From CAWJMD01 sp963845675 (GTDB lineage: Bacteria > Actinomycetota > Actinomycetes > Actinomycetales > CAWJMD01), in assembly GCA_963845675.1 (NCBI GenBank), contig CAWJSX010000001.1, positions 744,001 through 808,000 of the forward strand: DNA of 64,000 nucleotides, in the 5' to 3' direction. Made by a program: the position numbers and the translations under genes. The notes under the pieces were generated by a model. It was not told where the DNA came from. It searched no databases and saw only the letters and a program-made list of their open reading frames with translations. Below are positions 46,914-54,801 of this stretch, piece by piece (position 1 is the stretch's first letter; each line of letters begins with the position of its first letter).

Positions 46914-47690
46914 GTGGAGTGGTGTGCCGTCGCAGTCGGGTGCCTCGTCGTGGGGACGTGCCTCGGCCTGTCGGGCTACGGCGGCTTCCTCATCCCCCCA
47001 CTGCTGATCTGGGCCCTGAGCCTGTCGCCTCGCGAGGCCGTCGCGCACGCCCTCCTCGCTTCGCTGCTGCCGGCTCTGCTCGGCGCGGTGCTCTACCGGC
47101 GGGGTCACGGTCTCGATCTGCGACTGGTGCTGCTGTTGTGCGCGGGCACGCTGCCTGGGGTCGTGGCGGGCGAGCTGCTCTCGCGAGCCGCGCCCGCCTG
47201 GGTGCTTCAGGCTCTGATCGGAGCCGCCGTCCTGGCCGCTGGGGTGGCGCTCGTCAGACCCACGCGGCCGCTGCCTGCCGAGGGCGCCGACATCGCACAG
47301 CGGCCGGGCGGAGTGCTCACTCGCACGGCACCGGCGCGGGCGACCACGGTCGGCGCCGGCGTGCTCAGCGGCACCTCAGGTGTGGTCGTCGGTGTCGGCG
47401 GCCCACTGGTCACGACGCCGGTTCTCGTCGCCGGTGGGGTCGCCCTCGCGCCGGCGGTCGGTGCCGGCCTTGCCAACAACGTCGTGGTGGCCGGCGTCGG
47501 CTCCCTCAGCCTCCTACAGCACGTCTCCCTGGACCCCATCGCCTTGGCGGTCATCACGGCCACGCAGCTCGTCGGCGTGGTGCTGGGCGTGCGGTGGCGA
47601 GCGCTCGTTCCGGCGAGCCTGATGTCGCGGGCCGTCGCCGTCGTGGCCGTCCTGACCGGCGCGACCTTCCTGGTCGCAGCACTCACCTGA
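46914..47690 (+). CDS. TauE/SafE (TSUP) family exporter
   Basis: Membrane protein of 258 residues with about eight helices and the TSUP repeat (GTCLGLSGYGGFLIPPLLIW and LSGTSGVVVGVGGPLVTTPV). TSUP members export sulfite, sulfoacetate, sulfolactate or other organic anions. In a sugar catabolic island it could release a sulfonate or other acid end product. GTG at 46914 follows GGTGG-type sequence. The enolase-superfamily gene starts 45 bases after it on the same strand, which suggests co-transcription. Confidence 0.85.
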   Translation: MEWCAVAVGCLVVGTCLGLSGYGGFLIPPLLIWALSLSPREAVAHALLASLLPALLGAVLYRRGHGLDLRLVLLLCAGTLPGVVAGELLSRAAPAWVLQALIGAAVLAAGVALVRPTRPLPAEGADIAQRPGGVLTRTAPARATTVGAGVLSGTSGVVVGVGGPLVTTPVLVAGGVALAPAVGAGLANNVVVAGVGSLSLLQHVSLDPIALAVITATQLVGVVLGVRWRALVPASLMSRAVAVVAVLTGATFLVAALT

Positions 47691-47735
47691 CCGCGACCCC
47701 AGCTCGGCAGACCGTCCACCAGTGAGGGAGACACC

Positions 47736-48917
47736 ATGGCCATGATCGACCGGGTCGAGGCGTTCGCCGTCTCGATCGACCACCACTACAAGGTCGCGGG
47801 TGTCGACCACCGTCCCGGCGCACTGCCTGGTACCCCCTACTACCTCGAGCCGGCGTGGGCCCAGGTCTACTCGACCCGGACGATGACGTGCCTGGTGAGG
47901 GTCACGGACTCTGACGGCGCCGTCGGCTGGGGGGAGTCACAGGCCCCCATCGCGCCCGGTGTGGACGTCGTCGTCGTCGAGGAGCTGCTGGGTCCGGCGC
48001 TGCTGGGTCGTGAGGTCGAGGACCCCGCCACCGAGCGGGACCGGCTGGCAGGTCTGATGGCGGTGCGCGGACACCACGCAGGGTTCTTCGCCGACGCGGT
48101 CGCCGGTCTCGACATCGCGCTCTGGGATCTCGTGGCCCGGCGCGAGGGCGTGCCGCTGGCGACGCGGCTCGGAGGGGAGCCCGGACGACGTCTGCCGCTG
48201 TATGTGTCGGGCCTGCGACAGCCGACCAGGCAGGACCGTGTCGCCCGCGCGCGGGACCTGGAGTCCCAGGGGTACCGGGGTTTCAAGATGTTCCTGTCGG
48301 GGTCGGTCGCCCAGATGGCTGCCGAGGTGCGGGCCGTCCGGGATGGTGTGGGCGACGAGACGGTCCTCATGGTCGACCTGCTGTGGGGCCAGGACCCGGC
48401 CGGCGCGACCGCCCTGGCGCGAGAGCTCGAGCCCCTCGACGTGGCCTTCCTCGAGTGCCCCCTGCCCCTCTCCCCGGTCAGCGACCACGCCGTCCTCGCG
48501 GCGGCGTCTGGTGTCCCGGTTGCCGCGGGCGAGCACGTGCACACCGTCGGCGAGGCGGTCGACCTCGTCCGGCACGGGGTGCGCGTCATCCAGCCGGACG
48601 TCGCCCGGACCGGCGTGACCGAGGGCCTGCGGATCGCGGACGCGGTCCGCGCCGAGGGCGCCGACGTGACGTGGCACGTGGGCACCTGCTCTCCCCTGGC
48701 CGCCGTGGTGAGCTGGGCCATGGCGTCCACGCACCCCACAGGGCTGCTGCAGGAGCACCAGGTCGACCTCGCCGACGCCACGGGGCTCCTGGTCCGCGAC
48801 CGGCTACCCGTGCAGCACGGTCACGGCGTGGTGCCGGCCGCACCCGGGACCGGGGTGCAGGTGGATGCCGAGGCGGTCGCGGCGACCAGCGTGCGCAGCT
48901 GCGACGTGCGCGTCTAA
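47736..48917 (+). CDS. Mandelate racemase/muconate lactonizing (enolase superfamily) dehydratase or cycloisomerase
   Basis: Enolase-superfamily enzyme of 393 residues. Metal ligands appear in order: Asp in LMVDLLWGQ, Glu in FLECPLPLSP and Glu in AAGEHVHTV. GFKMFLSG carries the Lys of the second-strand base region, and the TWHVGTCSPL segment holds a His where MR-subgroup enzymes have theirs. Sugar-acid dehydratases and galactarolactone cycloisomerases share this layout. In this island it should dehydrate an aldonate or open and isomerise an aldarolactone. ATG at 47736 has GGGAGA upstream; ATG at 47742 is an alternative. Confidence 0.87.
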   Translation: MAMIDRVEAFAVSIDHHYKVAGVDHRPGALPGTPYYLEPAWAQVYSTRTMTCLVRVTDSDGAVGWGESQAPIAPGVDVVVVEELLGPALLGREVEDPATERDRLAGLMAVRGHHAGFFADAVAGLDIALWDLVARREGVPLATRLGGEPGRRLPLYVSGLRQPTRQDRVARARDLESQGYRGFKMFLSGSVAQMAAEVRAVRDGVGDETVLMVDLLWGQDPAGATALARELEPLDVAFLECPLPLSPVSDHAVLAAASGVPVAAGEHVHTVGEAVDLVRHGVRVIQPDVARTGVTEGLRIADAVRAEGADVTWHVGTCSPLAAVVSWAMASTHPTGLLQEHQVDLADATGLLVRDRLPVQHGHGVVPAAPGTGVQVDAEAVAATSVRSCDVRV

Positions 48918-48922
48918 GGGGC

Positions 48923-49843
48923 TCAGGCCGACAGAGCGTCGAGGTCGATCCCGTCCAACGGCTCGTCCAGCTCGCGCAGGTCGACCTTGTCCAGGTGCGG
49001 AGCCGGAGTGCGGCAGGTCGTGTGGGCGATCACACCGCGACGGACCAGCACCTCCTTGATCACCGCGACGTTGTAGAGGATCTCGAACGTGAACAGCGGC
49101 GCCAGCGGCGTCAGGCGCTCCCTGGCGCCGGCTCGGTCGCCGGCGGCGTGCAGCTCGTACGCCCGTGACAGGACGTCGACGAACGGCGGGGACGGCATCG
49201 ACCCCGCGGCCCCCCGGTCCAGCTCGCTCATGAGGAAGATGCCGCCCAGCCCGGCGAACACCCCGTCCACCAGGTCGCCCACCGCGTCGATCGCCCGTGT
49301 CAGCTGGTGGGTGCTGGGCGAGGTCTCCTCCTTGAGGTACCGCACGCGCGGGATGGCCTGGACCACCTCCCTGAGTCGACTCATCGGGATCGGGTGCCCG
49401 ATCCGGGCGTTCTGCAGGATGATCGGCAGCTCGCACGAGGACGCGACCGCCTCGAAGTACTCCGTGACGAAGCGCTGGTCCGGCGCGAACAGGTGCTGCA
49501 CCGGGGGCAGCGTGGCCATCACACCGTCCGCCCCCACCTGCTCGGCGTGGGCAGACAGTCGCGCCGCCCCGCCGGCGCTGCTGCCGGTCGCTCCGACGAC
49601 CACCGGGACCCGCCCGGCCACTGCCTCCACGACGACCTGGGTCGCCCGGCGACGCTCGTCGTCGTCCAGGGCGAAGAACTCGCTCACGACACCCGGGTAG
49701 ACGATGCCCGCCGAACCGCCCTCCAGGCAGAAGTCCACCTGGCGGCGCAGCCCGTCCTCGTCGACCCGCCCGTCCGGCAGGAAGGTCGTCACGGGAATGG
49801 CGAAGATCCCCTTCCAGGGATCTGCTGCAGGCGACTCGAACAC
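48923..49843 (-). CDS. DHDPS/N-acetylneuraminate lyase family protein (2-keto-3-deoxy acid lyase or dehydratase)
   Basis: Class I aldolase-type barrel of 306 residues. The Schiff-base Lys is in VRYLKEETSP. The substrate-end motif GVVSEFFALDDDER replaces the usual GTTGE. The YNXP region reads ILQNARIG, so the catalytic Tyr of true dihydrodipicolinate synthases is missing, as in sugar-acid dehydratases of the family. This argues against lysine synthesis and for cleavage or dehydration of a 2-keto-3-deoxy sugar acid made by the neighbouring enolase-superfamily enzyme. It is convergent with that gene (5-base gap) and divergent from the GntR gene. Confidence 0.85.
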   Translation of the reverse strand: MFESPAADPWKGIFAIPVTTFLPDGRVDEDGLRRQVDFCLEGGSAGIVYPGVVSEFFALDDDERRRATQVVVEAVAGRVPVVVGATGSSAGGAARLSAHAEQVGADGVMATLPPVQHLFAPDQRFVTEYFEAVASSCELPIILQNARIGHPIPMSRLREVVQAIPRVRYLKEETSPSTHQLTRAIDAVGDLVDGVFAGLGGIFLMSELDRGAAGSMPSPPFVDVLSRAYELHAAGDRAGARERLTPLAPLFTFEILYNVAVIKEVLVRRGVIAHTTCRTPAPHLDKVDLRELDEPLDGIDLDALSA

Positions 49844-49892
49844 GGTGGCTCCTTCGGGCTCGCCGGCGTGGACCCCGGCCTCTCGCCATGAT

Positions 49893-49907
49893 CATACATA
49901 ATGCATT
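49893..49907. promoter_or_regulatory. Putative GntR operator, site 4
   Basis: CATACATAATGCATT is close to an AT-rich palindrome and lies 50 bases upstream of the DHDPS-family start. Read in reverse it gives AATGCATTATGTATG, containing the CATTATG core. Confidence 0.55.
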
Positions 49908-49943
49908 CCGGGTCGAGAAGTACGCGACGTTGCTAACTGCATC

Positions 49944-49962
49944 CGCATTCTCGATACTTGTG
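49944..49962. promoter_or_regulatory. Putative weak GntR operator, site 6 (autoregulation)
   Basis: CGCATTCTCGATACTTGTG ends two bases before the GntR start codon and matches site 1 at most positions. Bound regulator here would block its own transcript, a common arrangement. Confidence 0.4.
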
Positions 49963-49964
49963 AC

Positions 49965-50687
49965 ATGACGGACCTGACGCACCTGACTCCGCTGTCGAAC
50001 CGCGGCAGCCTGGTCGATCAGGTCCGCGACTCCCTGCACGCCGCGATCACCTCGGGCGTCATCGACCCCGGGGCCAGGCTGCGGGAGATCCCTCTCTCCC
50101 AGCACTTCGGCATCTCGACCACCCCGGTGCGAGAGGCCTTGCGGCGGCTCGAGAGCGAGGGACTGGTCGAGGTGCAGCCGCGCCGGGGGGCCGTCGTGGT
50201 GGCGCTCGAGGACGACGTGGTCAGCGACCTGTACGACGTTCGACTGATCCTCGAGACCGCCGGCGCGAGGCTGGCCGCCGCCGCCGCCGACATCGAGCTG
50301 TCCGACGTCTACGCGCTCATGTCGCAGCTCGAGTCGCTGGTCGACGGCCCGGAGTCCGAGTTCGCGCGCGTCGACGTCGCCCTGCACCGAGCGGTCAACG
50401 ACCTGTCCGGCAACCGTGAGCTGGCCGAGGTCGCCGAGCGCGTTCACCGGCGGATCCAGGCCGTGCGCGTGCGGTCAGCAGTCCCGGGACGGCTGAGGAT
50501 CGCCCAGGACCAGCACGCGGAGATCGTCGAGGCGCTGCGCCGCCGCGACCCCGACCTGGCCGAGCAGGCCACGCGCACCCACATCGAGTCAGCCAAGGGA
50601 AACGTGCTGTCGGTCCTGCGTTCGCGTCGCGCGGGGGCCGGCGGTACCGATACCGGTGCGACGCCCGAGCGAGCCTCGACGGGCTGA
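49965..50687 (+). CDS. GntR-family (FCD/FadR subgroup) transcriptional regulator
   Basis: Ligand-responsive repressor of 240 residues. The N-terminal winged helix reads LVDQVRDSLHAAITSGVIDP, GARLREIPLSQHFGISTTPV and REALRRLESEGLVEV, the GntR signature. The C-terminal FCD domain has DVRLILETAGARLAAA, a helix with DVALHRAVNDLSGN and the metal-type His pair in DQHAEIVEALRRRD. FCD regulators of this kind often respond to sugar acids. It sits in the centre of the island, and candidate operator sites lie at its own start and at the promoters around it. Confidence 0.9.
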   Translation: MTDLTHLTPLSNRGSLVDQVRDSLHAAITSGVIDPGARLREIPLSQHFGISTTPVREALRRLESEGLVEVQPRRGAVVVALEDDVVSDLYDVRLILETAGARLAAAAADIELSDVYALMSQLESLVDGPESEFARVDVALHRAVNDLSGNRELAEVAERVHRRIQAVRVRSAVPGRLRIAQDQHAEIVEALRRRDPDLAEQATRTHIESAKGNVLSVLRSRRAGAGGTDTGATPERASTG

Positions 50688-50731
50688 GCACCGTTACCCC
50701 TTGCGGTACAGCCGCTTCGGCCATCCCTGGG

Positions 50732-51628
50732 CTACTTGGAGCCCGTGAACGCGATCCCCTGGATGAACTGCCGCTGCAGGAAGAGGAACAGCACGATCAT
50801 CGGCAGGGCGGCCATGGTCGCGGCCGCCATGAGGACCGGCCGGTCGGTGAGGAACTCGCCCTGGAAGTTGGCCAGCCCGACGCTGAGCGGGGCCTTGGTC
50901 TCGTCGCTGATGACGATCAGGGGCCAGAGCAGGTCGTTCCACGAGTAGAGGACCGTGATGATCGTGGCGGCCAGCAGCCCCGGCTTGGCCAGCGGCAGCA
51001 TGACGGAGAAGAACGTCCGGAAGGGCCCTGCGCCGTCCAGCCGTGCAGCCTCCATCAGCTCGGTGGGAAGCGACTTGAAGAACTGCCGCATGAGGAAGAC
51101 CGTGAAGATGCCGGAGAAGTGCGGAAGCACCAGGCCGAGGAACGAGTTGGTCAGGCCCGCCTGCTGGACGATCTCGTACTGGGGAAGCAGGAACAGCTGG
51201 CGCGGGACCATCAGCAGGGTCAGCAGCGCGTAGAAGATCAGGTCACGGCCCGGGAAGCGCAGGCAGGCGAACGCGTAGGCGGCCATGGCGCCGAGAAGGA
51301 CGTGTCCCACGATGAGGCAGAGCGAGTAGCCCGTGCTCACGGCGAACATCTGCAGCAGCGGGATGCGTTCGAAGGCCGTGACGTAGTTGGCCAGCTCGAC
51401 GGTCTCCGGGAAGAACGTCGGCGGTATCCGCAGCGACTCGGTCAACGTCTTCAGGGACGTGAGCACCTGCCACGCGAACGGGAAGACCACCAACGCGGAG
51501 ACCAGGAGGAGGAAGGTCTGGGGCCAGGCGTGCGACCCGTCGACCCCGCCGCTGCGCCGGCGCGCTGGCCTGTCCGAAGGCTTCGGCACACCGGGCACCG
51601 GCGCCACCTGCGTCGCGGGGCTAGGCAT
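50732..51628 (-). CDS. Carbohydrate ABC transporter permease (MalG-like)
   Basis: Second membrane subunit of a CUT1 sugar importer, 298 residues with six helices. The EAA loop that contacts the ATPase is ELMEAARLDGAGPFRTFFSV. The N-terminal tail is Pro/Arg rich; the C-terminus LFLFLQRQFIQGIAFTGSK is typical of MalG-type permeases. It overlaps the MalF-like gene by eight bases. No ATPase gene is in the operon, so a shared MsiK-type ATPase elsewhere is expected. Confidence 0.93.
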   Translation of the reverse strand: MPSPATQVAPVPGVPKPSDRPARRRSGGVDGSHAWPQTFLLLVSALVVFPFAWQVLTSLKTLTESLRIPPTFFPETVELANYVTAFERIPLLQMFAVSTGYSLCLIVGHVLLGAMAAYAFACLRFPGRDLIFYALLTLLMVPRQLFLLPQYEIVQQAGLTNSFLGLVLPHFSGIFTVFLMRQFFKSLPTELMEAARLDGAGPFRTFFSVMLPLAKPGLLAATIITVLYSWNDLLWPLIVISDETKAPLSVGLANFQGEFLTDRPVLMAAATMAALPMIVLFLFLQRQFIQGIAFTGSK

Positions 51629-52649
51629 AGTTGACCCACCGCCGCTGGAGCCGGAACTGGATCATGGTCAGGACGAGGACGACGAGCACCAGGACGACGG
51701 CGATCGTCGACGCATAACCTCTGTCGTTCTCGATGAAACCCACTCTGTAGAAGAGGTAGACGACCGTCTGCGTGTCATTGATGACGGGGTTGCGTACGCC
51801 ACCGTTCGCGACGCCGATCATGGTGAACATCAGGTCGAACATCTGCATCGCGGTGATCACGCTCGTGACGCTCACGAAGAAGGTCACGGGTGTGAGCATC
51901 GGGACCGTGATGCTGCGCAGTGAACGCCACCGCCCTGCGCCGTCGATCGACGCCGCGTCGTAGAGGTCTGACGGGATCCCTTGGAGGCCTGCGAGGAAGA
52001 GCACGACGTTGTACCCCAGCGTCGACCAGACACCTACGAGTCCGACGCAGAGTAGTGCGGTCGACTTGTCCTGCAGCCAGGATCGGCCCGAGAGGCCCAC
52101 GCTCTCCAGCGCCGCGTTCAGTGGTCCGTAGTCGCCGTTGAACACCGTGGACCAGACGAGGCCGGCAGCCACCGGGAGCACCACGACGGGCAGGAAGAAC
52201 ACCACGCGGTACCAGGAGCGGAACTTCAGCCCCCGCATGTTCAGCTGGACGGCGATGAGCATCGCCAGCGGCACCCCGGCCAGGATGATCACCGTGTAGA
52301 CGAGGCTGTTCCGGAAGGCACCGAGGACGTCGCCATCCGACAGCAGACGTTGGTAGTTCTCCAGGCCTGTGAACTGCGAACCGCCGAAGAAGCCCGACTT
52401 CGTCATGGAGAGGTACGCGCCGCGCACCAGCGGGTAGAACTGGAAGACGATGAGGAACAACGTCACTGGGGCGATGAACACGTAGCCCGCCCACACCTCG
52501 CTCGCCTTCCCCGACAGCCGGTGCCGCCTGCGTCGCAGAGGCTCCGCCACCTGAGGCTGCTCGACACCGGCGCGGTCCACCCGGACCGCCGGGGTGGGAG
52601 GCGGTCCGGGTGGCGCGGCGGCGTCACGCCACGTGGGTGGACGTGTCAC
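51621..52649 (-). CDS. Sugar ABC transporter permease (MalF-like)
   Basis: First membrane subunit of the same CUT1 importer, 342 residues. After a Pro/Arg-rich cytoplasmic N-terminus, the helices begin at YVFIAPVTLFLIVFQFYPLV. The FTGLENYQRLL segment is characteristic, and the EAA-like loop is DLYDAASIDGAGRWRSLRSI. It follows the binding protein with one base between stop and start, so the three genes form one operon running leftwards. Confidence 0.93.
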   Translation of the reverse strand: MTRPPTWRDAAAPPGPPPTPAVRVDRAGVEQPQVAEPLRRRRHRLSGKASEVWAGYVFIAPVTLFLIVFQFYPLVRGAYLSMTKSGFFGGSQFTGLENYQRLLSDGDVLGAFRNSLVYTVIILAGVPLAMLIAVQLNMRGLKFRSWYRVVFFLPVVVLPVAAGLVWSTVFNGDYGPLNAALESVGLSGRSWLQDKSTALLCVGLVGVWSTLGYNVVLFLAGLQGIPSDLYDAASIDGAGRWRSLRSITVPMLTPVTFFVSVTSVITAMQMFDLMFTMIGVANGGVRNPVINDTQTVVYLFYRVGFIENDRGYASTIAVVLVLVVLVLTMIQFRLQRRWVNYA

Positions 52650-52650
52650 G

Positions 52651-53961
52651 TCAGCCGTTCTCCTTGGCCAACACTTCCTCGATCGCCGCGTCGGCGTTGG
52701 CAGCGGCCTCCTCGGGCGAGATCTTGAGGTCGAGCGCTGGGGCGAGCTGGTCGATCATGGCGGCGGTCCACTCCGTCGTCAGCTTGGAGTTCGGGCCTCC
52801 CACGCCGTCCTGGGCCGAGTCCACGATGGCGTCCATGTTCCACTGCGGGAACTGGTCGGCCCAGATCTTCACCGCGTTCGCGTCTGCCGGCTGGACGACG
52901 ACCTTCGACTGCGCCGCGACCTCTGCTCCTTCGGGTCCTCCGATGAAGGACAGGAACTCCCAGGCGGCCTCAGGGTGCTTGCTGTTCGACGCCATCACGT
53001 ACGCGTTCGAGCCCAGCAGCGTGGCGTCGCCGCCCGGCCCGGCCGGCATCTGGACGACGTCGATCTTGTCCTTGAGCTCCGCGTTCGCGTCGAAGATGCC
53101 AGGGTGCCACGAACCGGCGTAGATCATCGCAGCCTTCCCCGACTGGAAGAGCGCGTCGGGTGCGGTGTTGAGGATCTGCTGGTACGTCGGGGCCGAGCCC
53201 GCCCCGATGAGGTCGGTCCAGAACTTGATGCCCTCGATCGCCTCGGGCTGGTCGAGCAGCGCCTCGCTGCGGTCGTCCGCGATCACCTTGCCGCCGGCCT
53301 GGAAGATGGTGTTGTAGAACGACTGCGTGCCGTCGTACAGAGCCGTGACCCCGTACACGCCGTTCGCGGTGTCCGTCAGCGCGGCCGCGGACGTCTGCAG
53401 GTCCTCCCACGTCCAGTCGGCGGTGGGGTACTCGACACCTGCCGCGTCGAAGAGCTCCTTGTTGTACCAGAGCTCGACGGTCGCAGCGCCTCTCGGCAGT
53501 CCGTAGATGCTGTCCTCGTACGTGACCTGGTCGATGGCCGCCTGGGGATACGCAGACAGGTCGAGGCCGCTCTCCTCGATCAGCTCGTCGAGGTTCTGCG
53601 TCACCCCTTCGGAGGCGTAGAGGTCACGGTCGTTCGCGTGCAGCCAGAACACGTCCGGTGCGTCACCGCTGGACGCCTGCACCTGGAGCTTGGTGGCGTA
53701 CTGGTTGAACGGCACGGTCTCGTAGGTGACCTTGATGCTGTCCTGCTTGGCCTCGAACGCGTCGATGAAGGCCTGCATCGCCGGGGTCTGACTCTCGTCC
53801 CACCCGGCGAAGCGCAGCTCGACCGGCCCGTCACCAGCGGACCCCCCGTTTCCGCTGGTGCCGGCGGATCCCTCACCTCCGCACCCGGAGAGAAGGGTGA
53901 CTGCAGCGGCGCACGCCGTCGCGACCAGCACTCGACGGTTGCGGATTCGCATTCTGGTCAT
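52651..53961 (-). CDS. Extracellular sugar-binding lipoprotein (ABC transporter)
   Basis: Solute-binding protein of 436 residues for the CUT1 importer. A lipoprotein signal with lipobox LLSGC (Cys about 27) is followed by a Gly/Ser linker. The mature protein has the family-1 pattern VELRFAGWDESQTPAMQAFI, GDAPDVFWLHANDRDLYA, YGLPRGAATVELWYNKELFD and AAMIYAGSWHPGIFD. It captures a sugar or oligosaccharide outside the membrane. The gene is first in the operon, with operator site 5 about 40 bases upstream. Confidence 0.93.
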   Translation of the reverse strand: MTRMRIRNRRVLVATACAAAVTLLSGCGGEGSAGTSGNGGSAGDGPVELRFAGWDESQTPAMQAFIDAFEAKQDSIKVTYETVPFNQYATKLQVQASSGDAPDVFWLHANDRDLYASEGVTQNLDELIEESGLDLSAYPQAAIDQVTYEDSIYGLPRGAATVELWYNKELFDAAGVEYPTADWTWEDLQTSAAALTDTANGVYGVTALYDGTQSFYNTIFQAGGKVIADDRSEALLDQPEAIEGIKFWTDLIGAGSAPTYQQILNTAPDALFQSGKAAMIYAGSWHPGIFDANAELKDKIDVVQMPAGPGGDATLLGSNAYVMASNSKHPEAAWEFLSFIGGPEGAEVAAQSKVVVQPADANAVKIWADQFPQWNMDAIVDSAQDGVGGPNSKLTTEWTAAMIDQLAPALDLKISPEEAAANADAAIEEVLAKENG

Positions 53962-53998
53962 CGGTCCTCCCGTGTCGGCATCGTCGCCAATCGGTGAA

Positions 53999-54015
53999 CA
54001 TACATTATGCGTAAG
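53999..54015. promoter_or_regulatory. Putative GntR operator, site 5
   Basis: CATACATTATGCGTAAG lies 38 bases upstream of the binding-protein start. It contains the CATTATG core, and on the minus strand the CATAAT could be part of the -10 element. Confidence 0.55.
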
Positions 54016-54121
54016 ACGTGGTCAACGAACTGTTCCGCCTGTCATGGGAGCGTCTCTGCAGCATGTATCAGCCAGAGCTGGACATGGTCAGCCTCTGGGC
54101 CGCGCCACCCGAGTCGTCAGC

Positions 54122-54688
54122 TCACGGAGGCGCAGAACTCGGCAACGTGTCCTCGCCGTAGCCGAAGACGTGACAGCTGACGACGTCTATCTCGCGTCGG
54201 GGATCTCCGAAGAAGGACGCGAACCGGTGCACGACACGCTTGAAGGGCTTCTCGCGGGCCCGTCCTGACTCGGACCAGTTCGACACCGGGACGATCAGGA
54301 ACAGGTGCTGCGCGTCCTGGGCGATGTGGGTCTTCCAGAGGTCCTTCAGATCGTGGTTGTTGTTCACCGTGCCACCGCGTTCCACCTCTGCCAGCACACC
54401 GCGTCCATCCCCCAGCGAGTAGACGAAGTCCGGCCTCGCGCGGGTGACGAATCCGTCCTGCGGGGTCAGGACGACCTCCTCGCGAAACCCGACGTGGGTG
54501 AGCAGGGCAGCCACCAGCCGCTGGATGACGGCGCTCTGCGCGCCGAAGACGTGGGCCTCCCCGATCCGGGCTTCCGTGGCGTCCAGGTCGGTGCGTAGGA
54601 CCTCGGCCACACTGTCGACGATGACGAGATCCCGCCGCTCCTGGTCGTCCAGTGTCGAGCGCACGAAGCGCTGGTACTGGACGGGCAC
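54122..54688 (-). CDS. Hypothetical protein, possible PD-(D/E)XK nuclease fold
   Basis: Unrecognised 188-residue protein. The region ARPDFVYSLGDGRGVLAEVERGG looks like the PD...EXE/K core of a restriction-endonuclease-like fold: Asp in RPDF, then acidic residues at the end of the next strand (LAEVE). QHLFLIVPVSNW could be the third core strand. The N-terminus LDDQERRDLVIVDSVAEVLR is helical. No partner gene such as a methyltransferase is nearby. GTG at 54688 has no strong ribosome site, so the start is uncertain. A nuclease role is inference. Confidence 0.6.
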   Translation of the reverse strand: MPVQYQRFVRSTLDDQERRDLVIVDSVAEVLRTDLDATEARIGEAHVFGAQSAVIQRLVAALLTHVGFREEVVLTPQDGFVTRARPDFVYSLGDGRGVLAEVERGGTVNNNHDLKDLWKTHIAQDAQHLFLIVPVSNWSESGRAREKPFKRVVHRFASFFGDPRREIDVVSCHVFGYGEDTLPSSAPP

Positions 54689-54801
54689 GCGCCGCAGCTT
54701 CGCAGCTGCACGTCCCAGAAGCTAGTGAGGGAGTTCGCGTCGATGCCGGACCTCGCGAGCGCAGGGCAGCGGCGTGCGGCGCGCTTTGTTAGCGTGCGGA
54801 G

